Virus record (IMG/VR): IMGVR_UViG_3300033143_001973
Span: 1-29,819 of that record
Strand: one strand, 5' to 3'
DNA from: a virus
DNA length: 29,819 nucleotides
Position numbers and translations under genes: made by a program. Below, in pieces: positions 8,701-14,845 of the stretch (position 1 is its first letter; each line of letters begins with the position of its first letter). The notes below the pieces were generated by a model. It saw nothing but the letters and a program-made list of their open reading frames with translations. It did no database searches and was not told where the DNA came from.

Positions 8701-8995
8701 CGGAATCTGTTATAGAATAAGCATCTGTTCCGGACACAGCTACCCACGTAGCCAAACCACCAGAGGTATAATAACGATATGCACCAACAACAGGCTTACC
8801 TAAAATTCCACCAAGAACAATATTGTTTAGATAAGAAGATGGTTCCCTCTTGTTAACAGCTCCAGGCTCGTTCTCAAAACGACAGTTCTGAGCAGCCTCA
8901 ACCCACTTACTTTTAAGCTCAAGGTCCTCGGCCTTAGCGTTCATACCAGGGATTGTCTTGATATACCATTCTTTTACAATAGCGGATATTCCCAT
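5750..8995 (-). CDS. Nozzle/stabilisation-type tail protein with three inserted HxH collar-like modules
   Basis: This 1081-aa protein starts at a TAATG overlap with the adaptor gene. Residues 1-500 are beta-rich and begin with a pattern typical of P22 gp10-like and podovirus nozzle proteins: a short helix, then WVEAAQNCRFENEPGAVNKREP and propeller-like strands (QDQLIVSNGFDNIWSWDG, LHRERVFITGD, VIFLGWDHWYMFDG). Residues about 870-1081 resume this fold. Between them, about 500-865, lie three roughly 110-residue modules. Each has a W/F-x-P-x-GW segment, a loop with two HxH motifs (DHNH/HTH, HSH/HNH, HTH/HTH) and a closing LYRMFKK, LSLIKK or FRLMKK. HxH pairs bind iron in T4 gp37 tips and the first element recalls tail-collar domains. 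The insertion makes it longer than typical nozzles. Nozzle role is by position and pattern; receptor binding is inferred. Confidence 0.8.
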   Translation of the reverse strand: MGISAIVKEWYIKTIPGMNAKAEDLELKSKWVEAAQNCRFENEPGAVNKREPSSYLNNIVLGGILGKPVVGAYRYYTSGGLATWVAVSGTDAYSITDSGVATVIRTDLTESKRCSFLTYQDQLIVSNGFDNIWSWDGESDNVTWELGGCKAILGAAGGSLDANADYYYAITYDDDAANMGAISNTVSTDATNLRIELSEIPLGPVGTTNRKIYRTEGNGSALKLLATLADNTTTTYSDNIADGSLTTAYPAITDDMPKGSILKLHRERVFITGDPSNTSKIYYSFTYLPHYIQQHTNLDYMEISPDDGDEIMGIPIQLDRMICIKKNSIRKIHVTSAVSGADPATWYADDPIAWIGSPAQWSITQSPNGVIFLGWDHWYMFDGASAQPIFDEFDTGDILPANYSDVVGYFHKENFLAAYTDKTSASETHNRMIVYNLKREALAYDMWTGTDITGPNCFASRSGDDEVGDLFMGDSVNGFVLKEKDTNSFYRLRTKTDCENYFDSVTPADDTHDVFIGGTENSPYIEIGAPVSSDPIPDDIIIFWDNESGEPGSGWTELTGLEDQLIKISTTAGTVDAGTDHNHYLSGSIEMWFGTSTNYGDSNSAAVSAHTHEVGSNSNSSNPIPRSILYRMFKKNNTTVEYEFPDGASILWDQATAPEGWRESSNIGYYITQGLTDLGTPVSSTHSHTFSIPTGTASGYLAQSDSGTNGPRYGHNHTVTGALSTETNDTWEVDYVALSLIKKVGETSSWDGVDKYCYALFASAGTPGNGWIEDTTYDGRFLKIGDSSPATGDAANFSHTHTAGVFETSTESATWGNDGYHATGYASPHTHIVTLESAESDLGDPPSTTFRLMKKVLGLMKPYNDADSNTYTEGTWVSPSQQIDADTLLNIFWNEDTEGSDDIILHTRTGIDQATCEGAVWSAGLTNPNGSDILSSASVWFQYKIEFTATDTQVSNPRVYFTDGYVVKYEYHGGITIAETSVNFRYVIGLRNFNMPSMDKIFKKIISRHVGEQGSFNILWETENASGSFVIPLDEYPTQWDSYFPSTAYGKEVNFEVQKNDLYSFKISEIKGLFSPHRTII

Positions 8996-9729
8996 TATAT
9001 ATTCCTATATGATTTCATTATGATTTCATCATCCTCACGCTCGTTCTTCTTCTCAACACCATAGTCAACCAACTTCTTCATGTACTTATTCCACTGATCA
9101 TTAGCACGCTCAGCCCAACCACGATCCTCAAGTCCGGTTGCCACAGTAAAGTCTACGGCCGCAAGGTGAAGATTGATAGGTAATGTTGGGGAAACAGTAT
9201 CGTCAGACATATCAATGTGATCCTTTGAGTAATATATCTTAAGAGGAGCGCCATCATGCTGATCGCTTGGAGGAGGATAGATCCCAATAACATTTTCCTC
9301 CCGGCTCCAATAGTATTGAAGAGGCTCACTTGTTTGAGATTCATAGTTGTAGTGCGTCGTTCCACCACCATCAACATAGGTGTAACCTACAAGACTCTGC
9401 CATTCTTCTGACTCTACATCAAGATCAGGTCTTCGTGTAGGCTCAAGCCTCTTGTAGTCCTTACCTTCTCGCTTAAAGTAAACCTCATTGACAGCAAAGA
9501 TATTAGGATCCAAGGTGGATAGAGTGAACTCCGTCTTTGCTTCAGCAACAATGTTAGGTTCACAGCTCTGAATATTTATATATCCTGTGTCTCTAAGGCA
9601 CTTGGTTCTCCAAGCAATATTCTTACAGCCAAGGTTTATATAGTTATTGAGCTCTGCATCGCTCCAAAAGGCCGAGGTAGTTTCACCTAATCTCTTCCTG
9701 GATATATCCCGAATCTCTCCTCTTGTCAT
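8995..9729 (-). CDS. Head-tail adaptor (gp6/gp4-like tail-completion protein)
   Basis: I place the start at the ATG at 9727-9729, five nt after AGGAG; a GTG one codon earlier is too close to the SD. The product is 244 aa. Its N-terminus, MTRGEIRDISRKRLGETTSAFWSDAELN, has the helix, W/F-S-D-x-E-L-x-x-Y-I-N-x-G pattern seen across phage adaptor proteins that dock under the portal. A beta-rich middle (YFKREGKDYKRLEPTRRPDL, then a glycine-rich loop) and a C-terminal helical part with HLAAVDFTVATGLEDRGW follow, the usual order. It is one nt from the spanin-like gene and directly upstream of the nozzle gene, the expected neighbour. Confidence 0.85.
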   Translation of the reverse strand: MTRGEIRDISRKRLGETTSAFWSDAELNNYINLGCKNIAWRTKCLRDTGYINIQSCEPNIVAEAKTEFTLSTLDPNIFAVNEVYFKREGKDYKRLEPTRRPDLDVESEEWQSLVGYTYVDGGGTTHYNYESQTSEPLQYYWSREENVIGIYPPPSDQHDGAPLKIYYSKDHIDMSDDTVSPTLPINLHLAAVDFTVATGLEDRGWAERANDQWNKYMKKLVDYGVEKKNEREDDEIIMKSYRNI

Positions 9730-9920
9730 CACATCTCCTTTAGTTTTAACTGCATGACTTCGTTAAAGTAAAACTCTGACATGCAAACCGTACCATCCTC
9801 TTTAATCTCAATATCTGTCTGTGAAATAGGATAGACGGTAATTCCTTTACTTGCGCAGCTTACCAACAACAGCGTTGACATAAGAAGCACGCCTAGCCTT
9901 ATTAGTTTCCGCAAGAGCAT
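9729..9920 (-). CDS. Rz1-like outer-membrane lipoprotein (candidate o-spanin)
   Basis: The ATG at 9918-9920, seven nt after AGGAG, gives 63 aa; a longer TTG start at 9938 is less likely. Residues 1-21 are a basic, hydrophobic signal peptide (MLLRKLIRLGVLLMSTLLL) ending in the lipobox LVSC, with Cys22 as the lipidated residue. The mature part is only about 42 residues. Its pattern (VYPISQTDI, then SEFYFNEVMQ) occurs in small phage lipoproteins, although it lacks the proline richness of lambda Rz1. The gene begins 74 nt inside the preceding reading frame, as Rz1 does in Rz, and follows a holin-like gene. The spanin call rests on the lipobox, overlap and position. Confidence 0.65.
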   Translation of the reverse strand: MLLRKLIRLGVLLMSTLLLVSCASKGITVYPISQTDIEIKEDGTVCMSEFYFNEVMQLKLKEM

Positions 9921-10041
9921 CAACCAGCTCCTTTCCAATTTCAGCTTTCTCTTTAGCCTTCTTCTTATCGGTCTCGCTCTTGAGATTCAAAAAGAAGAAG
10001 ACTATTTTGAGAAATGTTTTAATTGATTCAAACAGTGCCAT
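9847..10041 (-). CDS. Small membrane-associated protein (candidate i-spanin)
   Basis: The product is 64 aa. A short hydrophobic N-terminal stretch (FLKIVFFFLNL, residues 10-20) is followed by a highly charged, Lys/Glu/Ala-rich helix (ETDKKKAKEKAEIGKELVDA). Its 3' end overlaps the lipoprotein gene in another frame, and its 5' end overlaps the holin-like gene by 14 nt. In two-component spanins the inner-membrane partner is an N-terminally anchored coiled-coil protein, which this resembles in miniature. The hydrophobic stretch is short for a full membrane span, so it may only be peripheral. Function is inferred from arrangement. Confidence 0.55.
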   Translation of the reverse strand: MALFESIKTFLKIVFFFLNLKSETDKKKAKEKAEIGKELVDALAETNKARRASYVNAVVGKLRK

Positions 10042-10243
10042 CGCCTGTTCCCTTTGGTCCGTATTTATCTAAAGCGATATACTTTCCAATGAACTTGATG
10101 ACTGTCTTGAAGTAAGCATCATCCTTTAACGTTGGTGTGATCTTGACGATAACCGATCCTGCCAGCACAAAATAGGCAACAGCATCAATTAACAAAGGTA
10201 ATCTCGGTTGAACGTAATTCCATATTGCTAATAATCCATCCAT
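10028..10243 (-). CDS. Small membrane protein, holin-like
   Basis: The product is 71 aa, from an ATG seven nt after GGGGAGG. It has one clear hydrophobic segment, about residues 16-37 (PLLIDAVAYFVLAGSVIVKI), then TPTLKDDAYFKTVIKFIGKYIALDKYG and a Gly-rich tail. Short phage membrane proteins with this TPTxxDD plus amphipathic-helix layout are common beside spanin-like genes. A holin would make the inner-membrane lesion that starts lysis, and the two spanin-like genes immediately after it support that. One transmembrane segment is compatible with a small holin or an accessory membrane protein; the family is not certain. Confidence 0.6.
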   Translation of the reverse strand: MDGLLAIWNYVQPRLPLLIDAVAYFVLAGSVIVKITPTLKDDAYFKTVIKFIGKYIALDKYGPKGTGDGTV

Positions 10244-10245
10244 AG

Positions 10246-12036
10246 TTATTCCTCCCCAGCTTTAATTTCATCGTATTTCATTCCCCAACCGGCATATGAA
10301 CCTTTCCGCATTGAAGGATGCCTTTTAACTTTTACAGGAAAGTTACACCTAGCACAGAAATAGAACTTATCCTCACCTCTGATGCTAAAGTTCCTGCCTG
10401 TAAATACATCATCTGAGTCAAGTTGCCTTGCTCCGTATTCTTTATATAAAAACGTTCCGCACTGAGGACAACCCCCGGTTGTGACGGGATCCTTGATATA
10501 GCGTACGATATCTACATGCAATGGAGAATTAGGTACACCGCTTGCTGAAATAGCATTAAGCTGTAACGTCTGCGGTCTAACGAAGTGAGTTGGATATGCG
10601 TAAGGAGAGTGGAGTGTCAAGGCCAAAGCAAACGATGATGAGTAGTCCGGACCAACCTCAGTCTCTGGTTCATTAACAGTCAACGCTAAGTCTAAGCTTG
10701 TTAATTGTCTCCAGACCTCTTCATCCCAAATAAGAACAATCTCTAACGGAACATCGTCAGGATGTACAAGCGCATCACCCGGAGCTAGTGCGTATATCCC
10801 AAGCTCAAGCGTGTCTGCGTAGAAGCGGGCGTTGTTAAAGGTGTTGTCAAGTATCCTGCCTGTAATTTCTATCGGAGATTCTACAATTTCCGTAGACGAT
10901 ATTGAAAGGCTTGGCTGAAGAACATTAAGGTCTCCCTGTAAATCTAAGTAAGTTGCCTCTCCCCATGGATTAAGGGCATTGCTCGGGCAAGCTACCCTGT
11001 TAAAGTCAACGGCGTGAACAACAATAGACCTAACGTTATTTAGATAGACTGTCCATGGTTCATAGAGATACGCGCCCCAAGACAACGCAACTCTCATCTC
11101 TACTATGGTGTCTCTATTATATGGTTCTATATCACAGATACGCATTAGATGCGTTTCCCATACGTCCGCTGTTCTTATCTCAATGTTACGGCTCCATACG
11201 AATCCACTCTCTCCGCCCTCATCCTCAAAGATGATGGCCATAAACCTGTTGTCAAGTGGGTCTAATTGAGGGTCCGTAACATACTCTACCGAATACACGT
11301 CTGCGGCTATCCAGTCAGTAAGGCTCAAGTCTAGTTTGTACGGCAACACAGGATCGTAACGCAGCGAAGTAAGAATAAGAGGATCAGATAACTCCACAAC
11401 GATATTGGCAGTAAATGTACCCCAAGCAGTTCCGTTCATTTCTAGTGTATCAGGCTGAACAGTTGCGTCTAGGTTGGCTGGAGCCGCTGATACGTCATAT
11501 ATAAACGCCCACGTTCTGCTAGTTCTCGCACCTTCATATGTGTAAGAGCAGGCATAGGAGTAAACTCTAATCCCAGTTACGTTGTTCCATGTTCCTGTAA
11601 CAGTTGGTGTTGAAGTGTGTTCTTCACTTGGCTGGCTATCACCACCATAATAAGGATCCGTATAGCTCCACACCTCAGTCCATACACCACCCATCCGGAA
11701 CTTGATAGAATGATATATCTGAGGTTGGACACCTCGGTTGGCATAGTTGCCTGAATAAGCGTTGCTTTGACCGTATATCTTTGCAGAGAACTCCCCTAAG
11801 GTTGTAGGAGTAGTCCATGTGTGGTCAACTGTGGCTGAGCACACACCCCACTCGTGACCTTCACCAGATGCTAACTGACTGATTCCATAGTAAGTAGAGT
11901 AATCTCCATCGTAGGAATCAGGGCCAGTGCCATAGAAATACTGAGAATATCCGCCACCCTGTTCCACACCTCCTTGTGTGAACCATGTTCTTGAGGCTGA
12001 GTGAACTACACCTGGTTGGTCTATTATATTGGCCAT
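10246..12036 (-). CDS. Tail/fibre protein with LxLxxxLxxP repeats and C-terminal zinc ribbon
   Basis: This 596-aa protein starts in a TAATG overlap with the repeat protein before it. Residues 1-185 are Tyr/Gly/Ser/Trp-rich and beta-like (e.g. EWGVCSATVDHTWTTP, WSYTDPYYGGD), resembling a carbohydrate-binding or discoidin-like jelly roll. Residues about 190-505 contain strands of the repeat type found in neighbouring genes (SLDLALTVNEPETEVGP, FALALTLHSPYAYP). The C-terminus has CPQC at 523-526 and CARC at 561-564, a Cys4 zinc ribbon, then a basic tail. It is probably a surface-exposed tail appendage. A zinc ribbon at the end of such a protein is unusual and may anchor or stabilise the oligomer. 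Function is inferred. Confidence 0.75.
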   Translation of the reverse strand: MANIIDQPGVVHSASRTWFTQGGVEQGGGYSQYFYGTGPDSYDGDYSTYYGISQLASGEGHEWGVCSATVDHTWTTPTTLGEFSAKIYGQSNAYSGNYANRGVQPQIYHSIKFRMGGVWTEVWSYTDPYYGGDSQPSEEHTSTPTVTGTWNNVTGIRVYSYACSYTYEGARTSRTWAFIYDVSAAPANLDATVQPDTLEMNGTAWGTFTANIVVELSDPLILTSLRYDPVLPYKLDLSLTDWIAADVYSVEYVTDPQLDPLDNRFMAIIFEDEGGESGFVWSRNIEIRTADVWETHLMRICDIEPYNRDTIVEMRVALSWGAYLYEPWTVYLNNVRSIVVHAVDFNRVACPSNALNPWGEATYLDLQGDLNVLQPSLSISSTEIVESPIEITGRILDNTFNNARFYADTLELGIYALAPGDALVHPDDVPLEIVLIWDEEVWRQLTSLDLALTVNEPETEVGPDYSSSFALALTLHSPYAYPTHFVRPQTLQLNAISASGVPNSPLHVDIVRYIKDPVTTGGCPQCGTFLYKEYGARQLDSDDVFTGRNFSIRGEDKFYFCARCNFPVKVKRHPSMRKGSYAGWGMKYDEIKAGEE

Positions 12037-12737
12037 TACGTTATTTTCCTCTGAAACTTATGATACCAGATATGTGTTGCCCGGGTAGGAGCGATTAAGA
12101 CTAGAGTGTAGGCTCCGTGATTTGACTTGGTGAAGTTTGTAAAACGACCTTCTTTGCCTGGATCACCATGAGGAAATGTATAAGCCTCTTGGGCTAACTC
12201 GTCAGTTGCGTAGAACATATCATCTATCGTAATACCAATAACTCCCGGTCTATGAATAACAGTTCCCGTTAACTCAAACGTTGGGTGAGCTACCGTTGGG
12301 CCTGACTTTGGAGTATTAAAAGTTGAAGTGAGTCTTACTGTGTCCGGAAAGACAGTTGTCTTATCGCCTATTATGGAGAAACCATATAGCTTGGATGTTA
12401 ATTCAAATGTTTGAGTGACCGGAGTCACAAGAGTTCCTAGGACTAAAGGAGCATTAAGAACTACGGCTATCTCTAGCGTTGGGGGAAATCTATCCAATCC
12501 TGGAGCGTTGATAGTAATAGAACTTGTCAACGGACTAGGAAGTTGGCTAGAGATAATCGTTGGATCAATCCCTTCGATGGTTAACGGCTGGTCTGGTGGT
12601 GCGTAAGAATCGCCTGCCACCGACGGAGCATTAACCACTGCTGCTAACTCTAGTGCACTAGGGGCAAACGTCACAGTAACCGTTGGAGCGTTAGCTGTTA
12701 ACGTTGATGCTAAAATTGGAGGATATTCTGTAGCCAT
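12036..12737 (-). CDS. Beta-repeat virion protein (LxLxxxLNxP repeats)
   Basis: The product is 233 aa. Residues 1-165 consist of about eight imperfect 18-24-residue units, for example SALELAAVVNAPSVAG, PLTSSITINAPGLDRFPP, TLEIAVVLNAPLVLG and TFELTGTVIHRPGV. The shared pattern is a Pro, alternating hydrophobic residues around a conserved Leu, then Asn-x-Pro. This implies stacked beta strands or small beta sandwiches. The last 65 residues are a separate domain (DDMFYATDELAQEAYTFPHG to WYHKFQRKIT). The same repeat recurs in the genes at 10246, 15780 and 17799, so this is one member of a local modular family of probable tail proteins. Confidence 0.75.
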   Translation of the reverse strand: MATEYPPILASTLTANAPTVTVTFAPSALELAAVVNAPSVAGDSYAPPDQPLTIEGIDPTIISSQLPSPLTSSITINAPGLDRFPPTLEIAVVLNAPLVLGTLVTPVTQTFELTSKLYGFSIIGDKTTVFPDTVRLTSTFNTPKSGPTVAHPTFELTGTVIHRPGVIGITIDDMFYATDELAQEAYTFPHGDPGKEGRFTNFTKSNHGAYTLVLIAPTRATHIWYHKFQRKIT

Positions 12738-12756
12738 CTTCCTAGTCCTTATTGAG

Positions 12757-13158
12757 TTAGGCTAATGAAATGATTCCATTAACATGCCATTGAATTGTAA
12801 ACGTACCACTTGTAACTGTCTGAGCTCCACCGAAATCAATGGAACAAACCAGAGAGTTGGTCGCAGTTGCATCATAGATGACTGCGTGGTATGCGGTGAA
12901 CGTAGCTGAAGTCCAGCTGGCGTCGGTTGCATCCCAGTACGTAGTTGCTGCTTCTGTCACAGACATACCGGTCAAGGCTTGTCCACCCTGAGTGTAACCA
13001 CCTAGAGTAGGCAACTCATTTGTTGTTGTGTAGGTTGTATCAGCAGCCGTAAAAGCGTGGCTAATGTCATACAATCCTACGTTGATTGTGTCCGCCTCAA
13101 GATCAACTTCCTTGTTCATGAGGTTGGCCTTAAACCTGTTGTAGATTCCTGATGCCAT
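12757..13158 (-). CDS. Conserved small phage structural protein, 133 aa
   Basis: The ATG is preceded by GGAGGAAGTACA. The sequence begins MASGIYNRFKANLMNKEVDL and continues with NVGLYDISHAF, GGYTQGGQAL, WDATDASWTSATFTAYHAVIYD and a closing SGTFTIQWHVNGI. This order is familiar from a widespread family of small phage virion proteins, often in head or tail clusters of environmental phages and usually annotated only as structural. It is beta-rich and probably oligomeric. I can state family resemblance but not a precise location on the particle. Confidence 0.8.
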   Translation of the reverse strand: MASGIYNRFKANLMNKEVDLEADTINVGLYDISHAFTAADTTYTTTNELPTLGGYTQGGQALTGMSVTEAATTYWDATDASWTSATFTAYHAVIYDATATNSLVCSIDFGGAQTVTSGTFTIQWHVNGIISLA

Positions 13159-13169
13159 TGTACTTCCTC

Positions 13170-13376
13170 CTAGTTTTTAACGGACTGGATCGGACAGAAC
13201 GGTAAAACAACGTTCGTATCATACCCGCCGTTAGCGTTGGGGGTTGTTTCGGTAGTAATATCCACCTCGTGCTCTACCGCTCCAAACATGATTTTGCCCT
13301 TGCTCACATGCTTAGTCTTCTTTTCCTTCTTGTCCTTCTCTGTTGGCTTCTTGTCCTTCTCTGTTGGCTTTGCCAT
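13170..13376 (-). CDS. Small protein with lysine-rich tandem-repeat N-terminus
   Basis: I place the start at the ATG at 13374-13376, seven nt after CGAGGAG, rather than the GTG two codons upstream. The product is 68 aa. Its N-terminus holds a perfect duplication, PTEKDKK twice, encoded by a 21-bp tandem DNA repeat, then more Lys. The C-terminal 40 residues (HVSKGKIMFGAVEHEVDITT to VVLPFCPIQSVK) look beta-rich. The function is unknown. The basic tail could bind DNA or membrane. The start overlaps the end of another small frame by 65 nt. Confidence 0.65.
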   Translation of the reverse strand: MAKPTEKDKKPTEKDKKEKKTKHVSKGKIMFGAVEHEVDITTETTPNANGGYDTNVVLPFCPIQSVKN

Positions 13377-13497
13377 TCTCACACTCCTCGATTAGGGATT
13401 TCGTTACTACTGTTTCCATTAAATCCAAGTGCTTGCGGATTGTCTGTATACAACCTGCCATTACCTGAACATCAACACTCATATTATGTTCGCTCAT
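13312..13497 (-). CDS. Small coupled protein, 61 aa, unknown function
   Basis: The start overlaps the preceding stop as ATGA, a typical translational-coupling arrangement; an independent SD is weak and distant. Residues 1-40 (MSEHNMSVDVQVMAGCIQTI, then a helical MET/Val/Leu stretch) read like a real small helical protein. The C-terminal 20 residues (ANREGQE repeated) come from the same 21-bp tandem repeat that gives PTEKDKK repeats in the next gene's frame. Without this frame, 13377-13493 would be the only unexplained gap in this stretch. Function not recognised. Confidence 0.5.
   Translation of the reverse strand: MSEHNMSVDVQVMAGCIQTIRKHLDLMETVVTKSLIEECENGKANREGQEANREGQEGKED
13327..13368. 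repeat. Perfect 21-bp tandem repeat
   Basis: The unit ending CTTCTCTGTTGGC occurs twice without change (13327-13347 and 13348-13368). It lies in two overlapping minus-strand frames, where it encodes PTEKDKK twice in one and ANREGQE twice in the other. Confidence 0.9.
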
Positions 13498-13742
13498 GCG
13501 TGACCGTTAGCTTTCCTCAACAAAGACTTGACGTCAGCCTTGATCTCTGTAATGTCCTCCTTGATGTTGTTGTGCATCACACGACACACATCGCCTGAAA
13601 CGAACGTGTCTGTCACTTCCTTCCGACACCTGTCAAGACTATCATAAGATACTTTCCGGTGTAGCACATGACTGACTCTCCAAGCCAGCCCTATGACTGC
13701 AACGATTAGGATTCCAATAGCTGTATATTCTGCAATCGTCAT
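13494..13742 (-). CDS. Small single-span membrane protein with C-terminal coiled coil
   Basis: The product is 82 aa with a clear N-terminal transmembrane segment, about residues 7-24 (TAIGILIVAVIGLAWRVS), followed by a basic stretch and a charged helix ending NIKEDITEIKADVKSLLRK with heptad-like spacing. This layout resembles XhlA-type or accessory-holin proteins and single-pass spanin partners. It starts in an ATGA overlap with a 31-aa frame after AAGGGGT. It is separate from the lysis-like genes at 9729-10243, so the phage may have two membrane-active clusters. Exact role unknown. Confidence 0.65.
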   Translation of the reverse strand: MTIAEYTAIGILIVAVIGLAWRVSHVLHRKVSYDSLDRCRKEVTDTFVSGDVCRVMHNNIKEDITEIKADVKSLLRKANGHA

Positions 13743-13834
13743 TTTACCCCTTCACATAAGAGAGCAACCATGCAAATCAGGAACCCTACCTCTTTGTGAA
13801 GGCCTGCCCTATTGTTAGACAATCCTTTTAACAT
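13739..13834 (-). CDS. Putative 31-aa hydrophobic peptide
   Basis: A short frame encodes MLKGLSNNRAGLHKEVGFLI followed by CMVALLCEGVK. The ATG follows GAGGTG closely, and the stop overlaps the next gene's start as ATGA. The hydrophobic part is only about 13 residues. It fills an otherwise unexplained gap between two genes and follows the tight overlap style of the cluster, which is the main support. It could be a tiny membrane peptide acting with the 82-aa protein, or only a translated coupler. Confidence 0.4.
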   Translation of the reverse strand: MLKGLSNNRAGLHKEVGFLICMVALLCEGVK

Positions 13835-13836
13835 GG

Positions 13837-14007
13837 TCACCTCAAGAATATTATATATACTTTGTTAGCCTTGGTAATAATGTCCTTGTACGTCCAACCT
13901 TCTTTGAGCTTGTTGTTGATTTCTCCCTCAATATCAGGAGCGTTACCACCGCTAAGTTCTTCAACCTTACAAACTTCTCTTGGCTTCCTATCTAATGAAC
14001 CGGCCAT
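13837..14007 (-). CDS. Small protein, 56 aa, unknown function
   Basis: The frame starts at an ATG at 14005-14007 in a TAATG overlap with the previous stop, six nt after GGAGG. The product begins MAGSLDRKPREVCKVEELSG and continues APDIEGEINNKLKEGWTYKD to a short hydrophobic end, VYIIFLR. The EGEINNKLKEGWTYKDI part resembles small helix-turn-helix-like helices in which a protein segment is described by 'xxIxxxLxxGxsyxdI', but it is too short to assign. It is well supported by ribosome-binding site and coupling. Confidence 0.65.
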   Translation of the reverse strand: MAGSLDRKPREVCKVEELSGGNAPDIEGEINNKLKEGWTYKDIITKANKVYIIFLR

Positions 14008-14348
14008 TAGCTACCTCCATATTGAACAAAGTGAATAGTTAACGAGCCTGTCGTCGGAGCAGTATCGCACTGAGCAACCATCCGCATATACGGAAAGTAA
14101 CTGTCGCAAGTATCGTAAGTATCTGTCGTTGCCGGTATATCAAACGGTGCTGACCCTATCATAAAGTTATGAGAGAAATCAGCATGAGTTGAACCCTCGC
14201 AATAGATAGACACCACCTGATCCAAGCTGTTCTCAATAATGACAGTCTTTAGACGATACTCATGCAAGGCTATTGTTATCCCGTTATGAACAGAGGTATC
14301 TCTAATGGCTTCAGCATCAAACGTTTTCTCTGTGTTTACTTGACCCAT
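14007..14348 (-). CDS. Small beta-rich virion protein, 113 aa
   Basis: It starts with a TAATG overlap and ends with the next one. The sequence begins MGQVNTEKTFDAEAIRDTSV and is beta-rich (TIALHEYRLKTVIIENSLDQ, VSIYCEG, then SYFPYMRMVAQCD and GSLTIHFVQYGGS). The pattern of an initial charged segment followed by a single jelly-roll-like domain suggests a small structural or decoration protein. It has the same reading direction and coupling as the 165- and 209-aa genes before it, and the three are likely made in related amounts. I do not recognise a named family. Confidence 0.7.
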   Translation of the reverse strand: MGQVNTEKTFDAEAIRDTSVHNGITIALHEYRLKTVIIENSLDQVVSIYCEGSTHADFSHNFMIGSAPFDIPATTDTYDTCDSYFPYMRMVAQCDTAPTTGSLTIHFVQYGGS

Positions 14349-14845
14349 TATGTTTTCTCCCTATACATGGCTGCGTGTCTAACTTGCCGTGTTGATCCTG
14401 TTGATTTGGCATATACCTCAAACCCTGTTGAGAAACCAAACCCTTCAGATGGATTGATCCTGAAGTTCTTCAAGGCTGTCTCAGCCCATACAGGTACGTT
14501 AACTGCGTTAGAAAGACCCAAGGATCCAAGCTGTGCCATGGTTGACCTGAATCTTTCAACTCCGTCTATCCTTATGGATACGTCATACCCAGAGTTACCG
14601 GCTGATGTAGCTACGAAGTCAAGAATACCAACACCAGAGAAAGAATATAACAAAGTATCTGTGCTAGGAACAGAAGTGCCTATATCGTCAATATCCCAAC
14701 GTAACTGATACTTCGTTGGAGATTCATCTCCGGATATAGTCGCGTCAACAGCTAAGGCATTCTTTGTTCCTAGGACAACTGTTACAGGATTACCTAACTC
14801 GTCGTACAACGTTGTGTTTAGCGTATCGTCTTGAATGTCTGCCAT
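14348..14845 (-). CDS. Virion protein, 165 aa, unknown
   Basis: TAATG overlaps join this gene to both neighbours. The product begins MADIQDDTLNTTLYDELGNP and appears to be a beta-sandwich protein: alternating hydrophobic strands (TVVLGTKNALAVDATI, GYDVSIRIDGVERFRSTM) end with FEVYAKSTGSTRQVRHAAMY. No catalytic motif is visible. Placement in the accessory tail region, next to proteins of similar composition, suggests a minor tail or baseplate-like component. Confidence 0.7.
   Translation of the reverse strand: MADIQDDTLNTTLYDELGNPVTVVLGTKNALAVDATISGDESPTKYQLRWDIDDIGTSVPSTDTLLYSFSGVGILDFVATSAGNSGYDVSIRIDGVERFRSTMAQLGSLGLSNAVNVPVWAETALKNFRINPSEGFGFSTGFEVYAKSTGSTRQVRHAAMYREKT

Noticed and set aside
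9729-9938. Longer lipoprotein start (TTG at 9938)
   Set aside because: The AGGAG overlaps that start's own codons; the ATG at 9920 is correctly spaced and gives a normal signal peptide.
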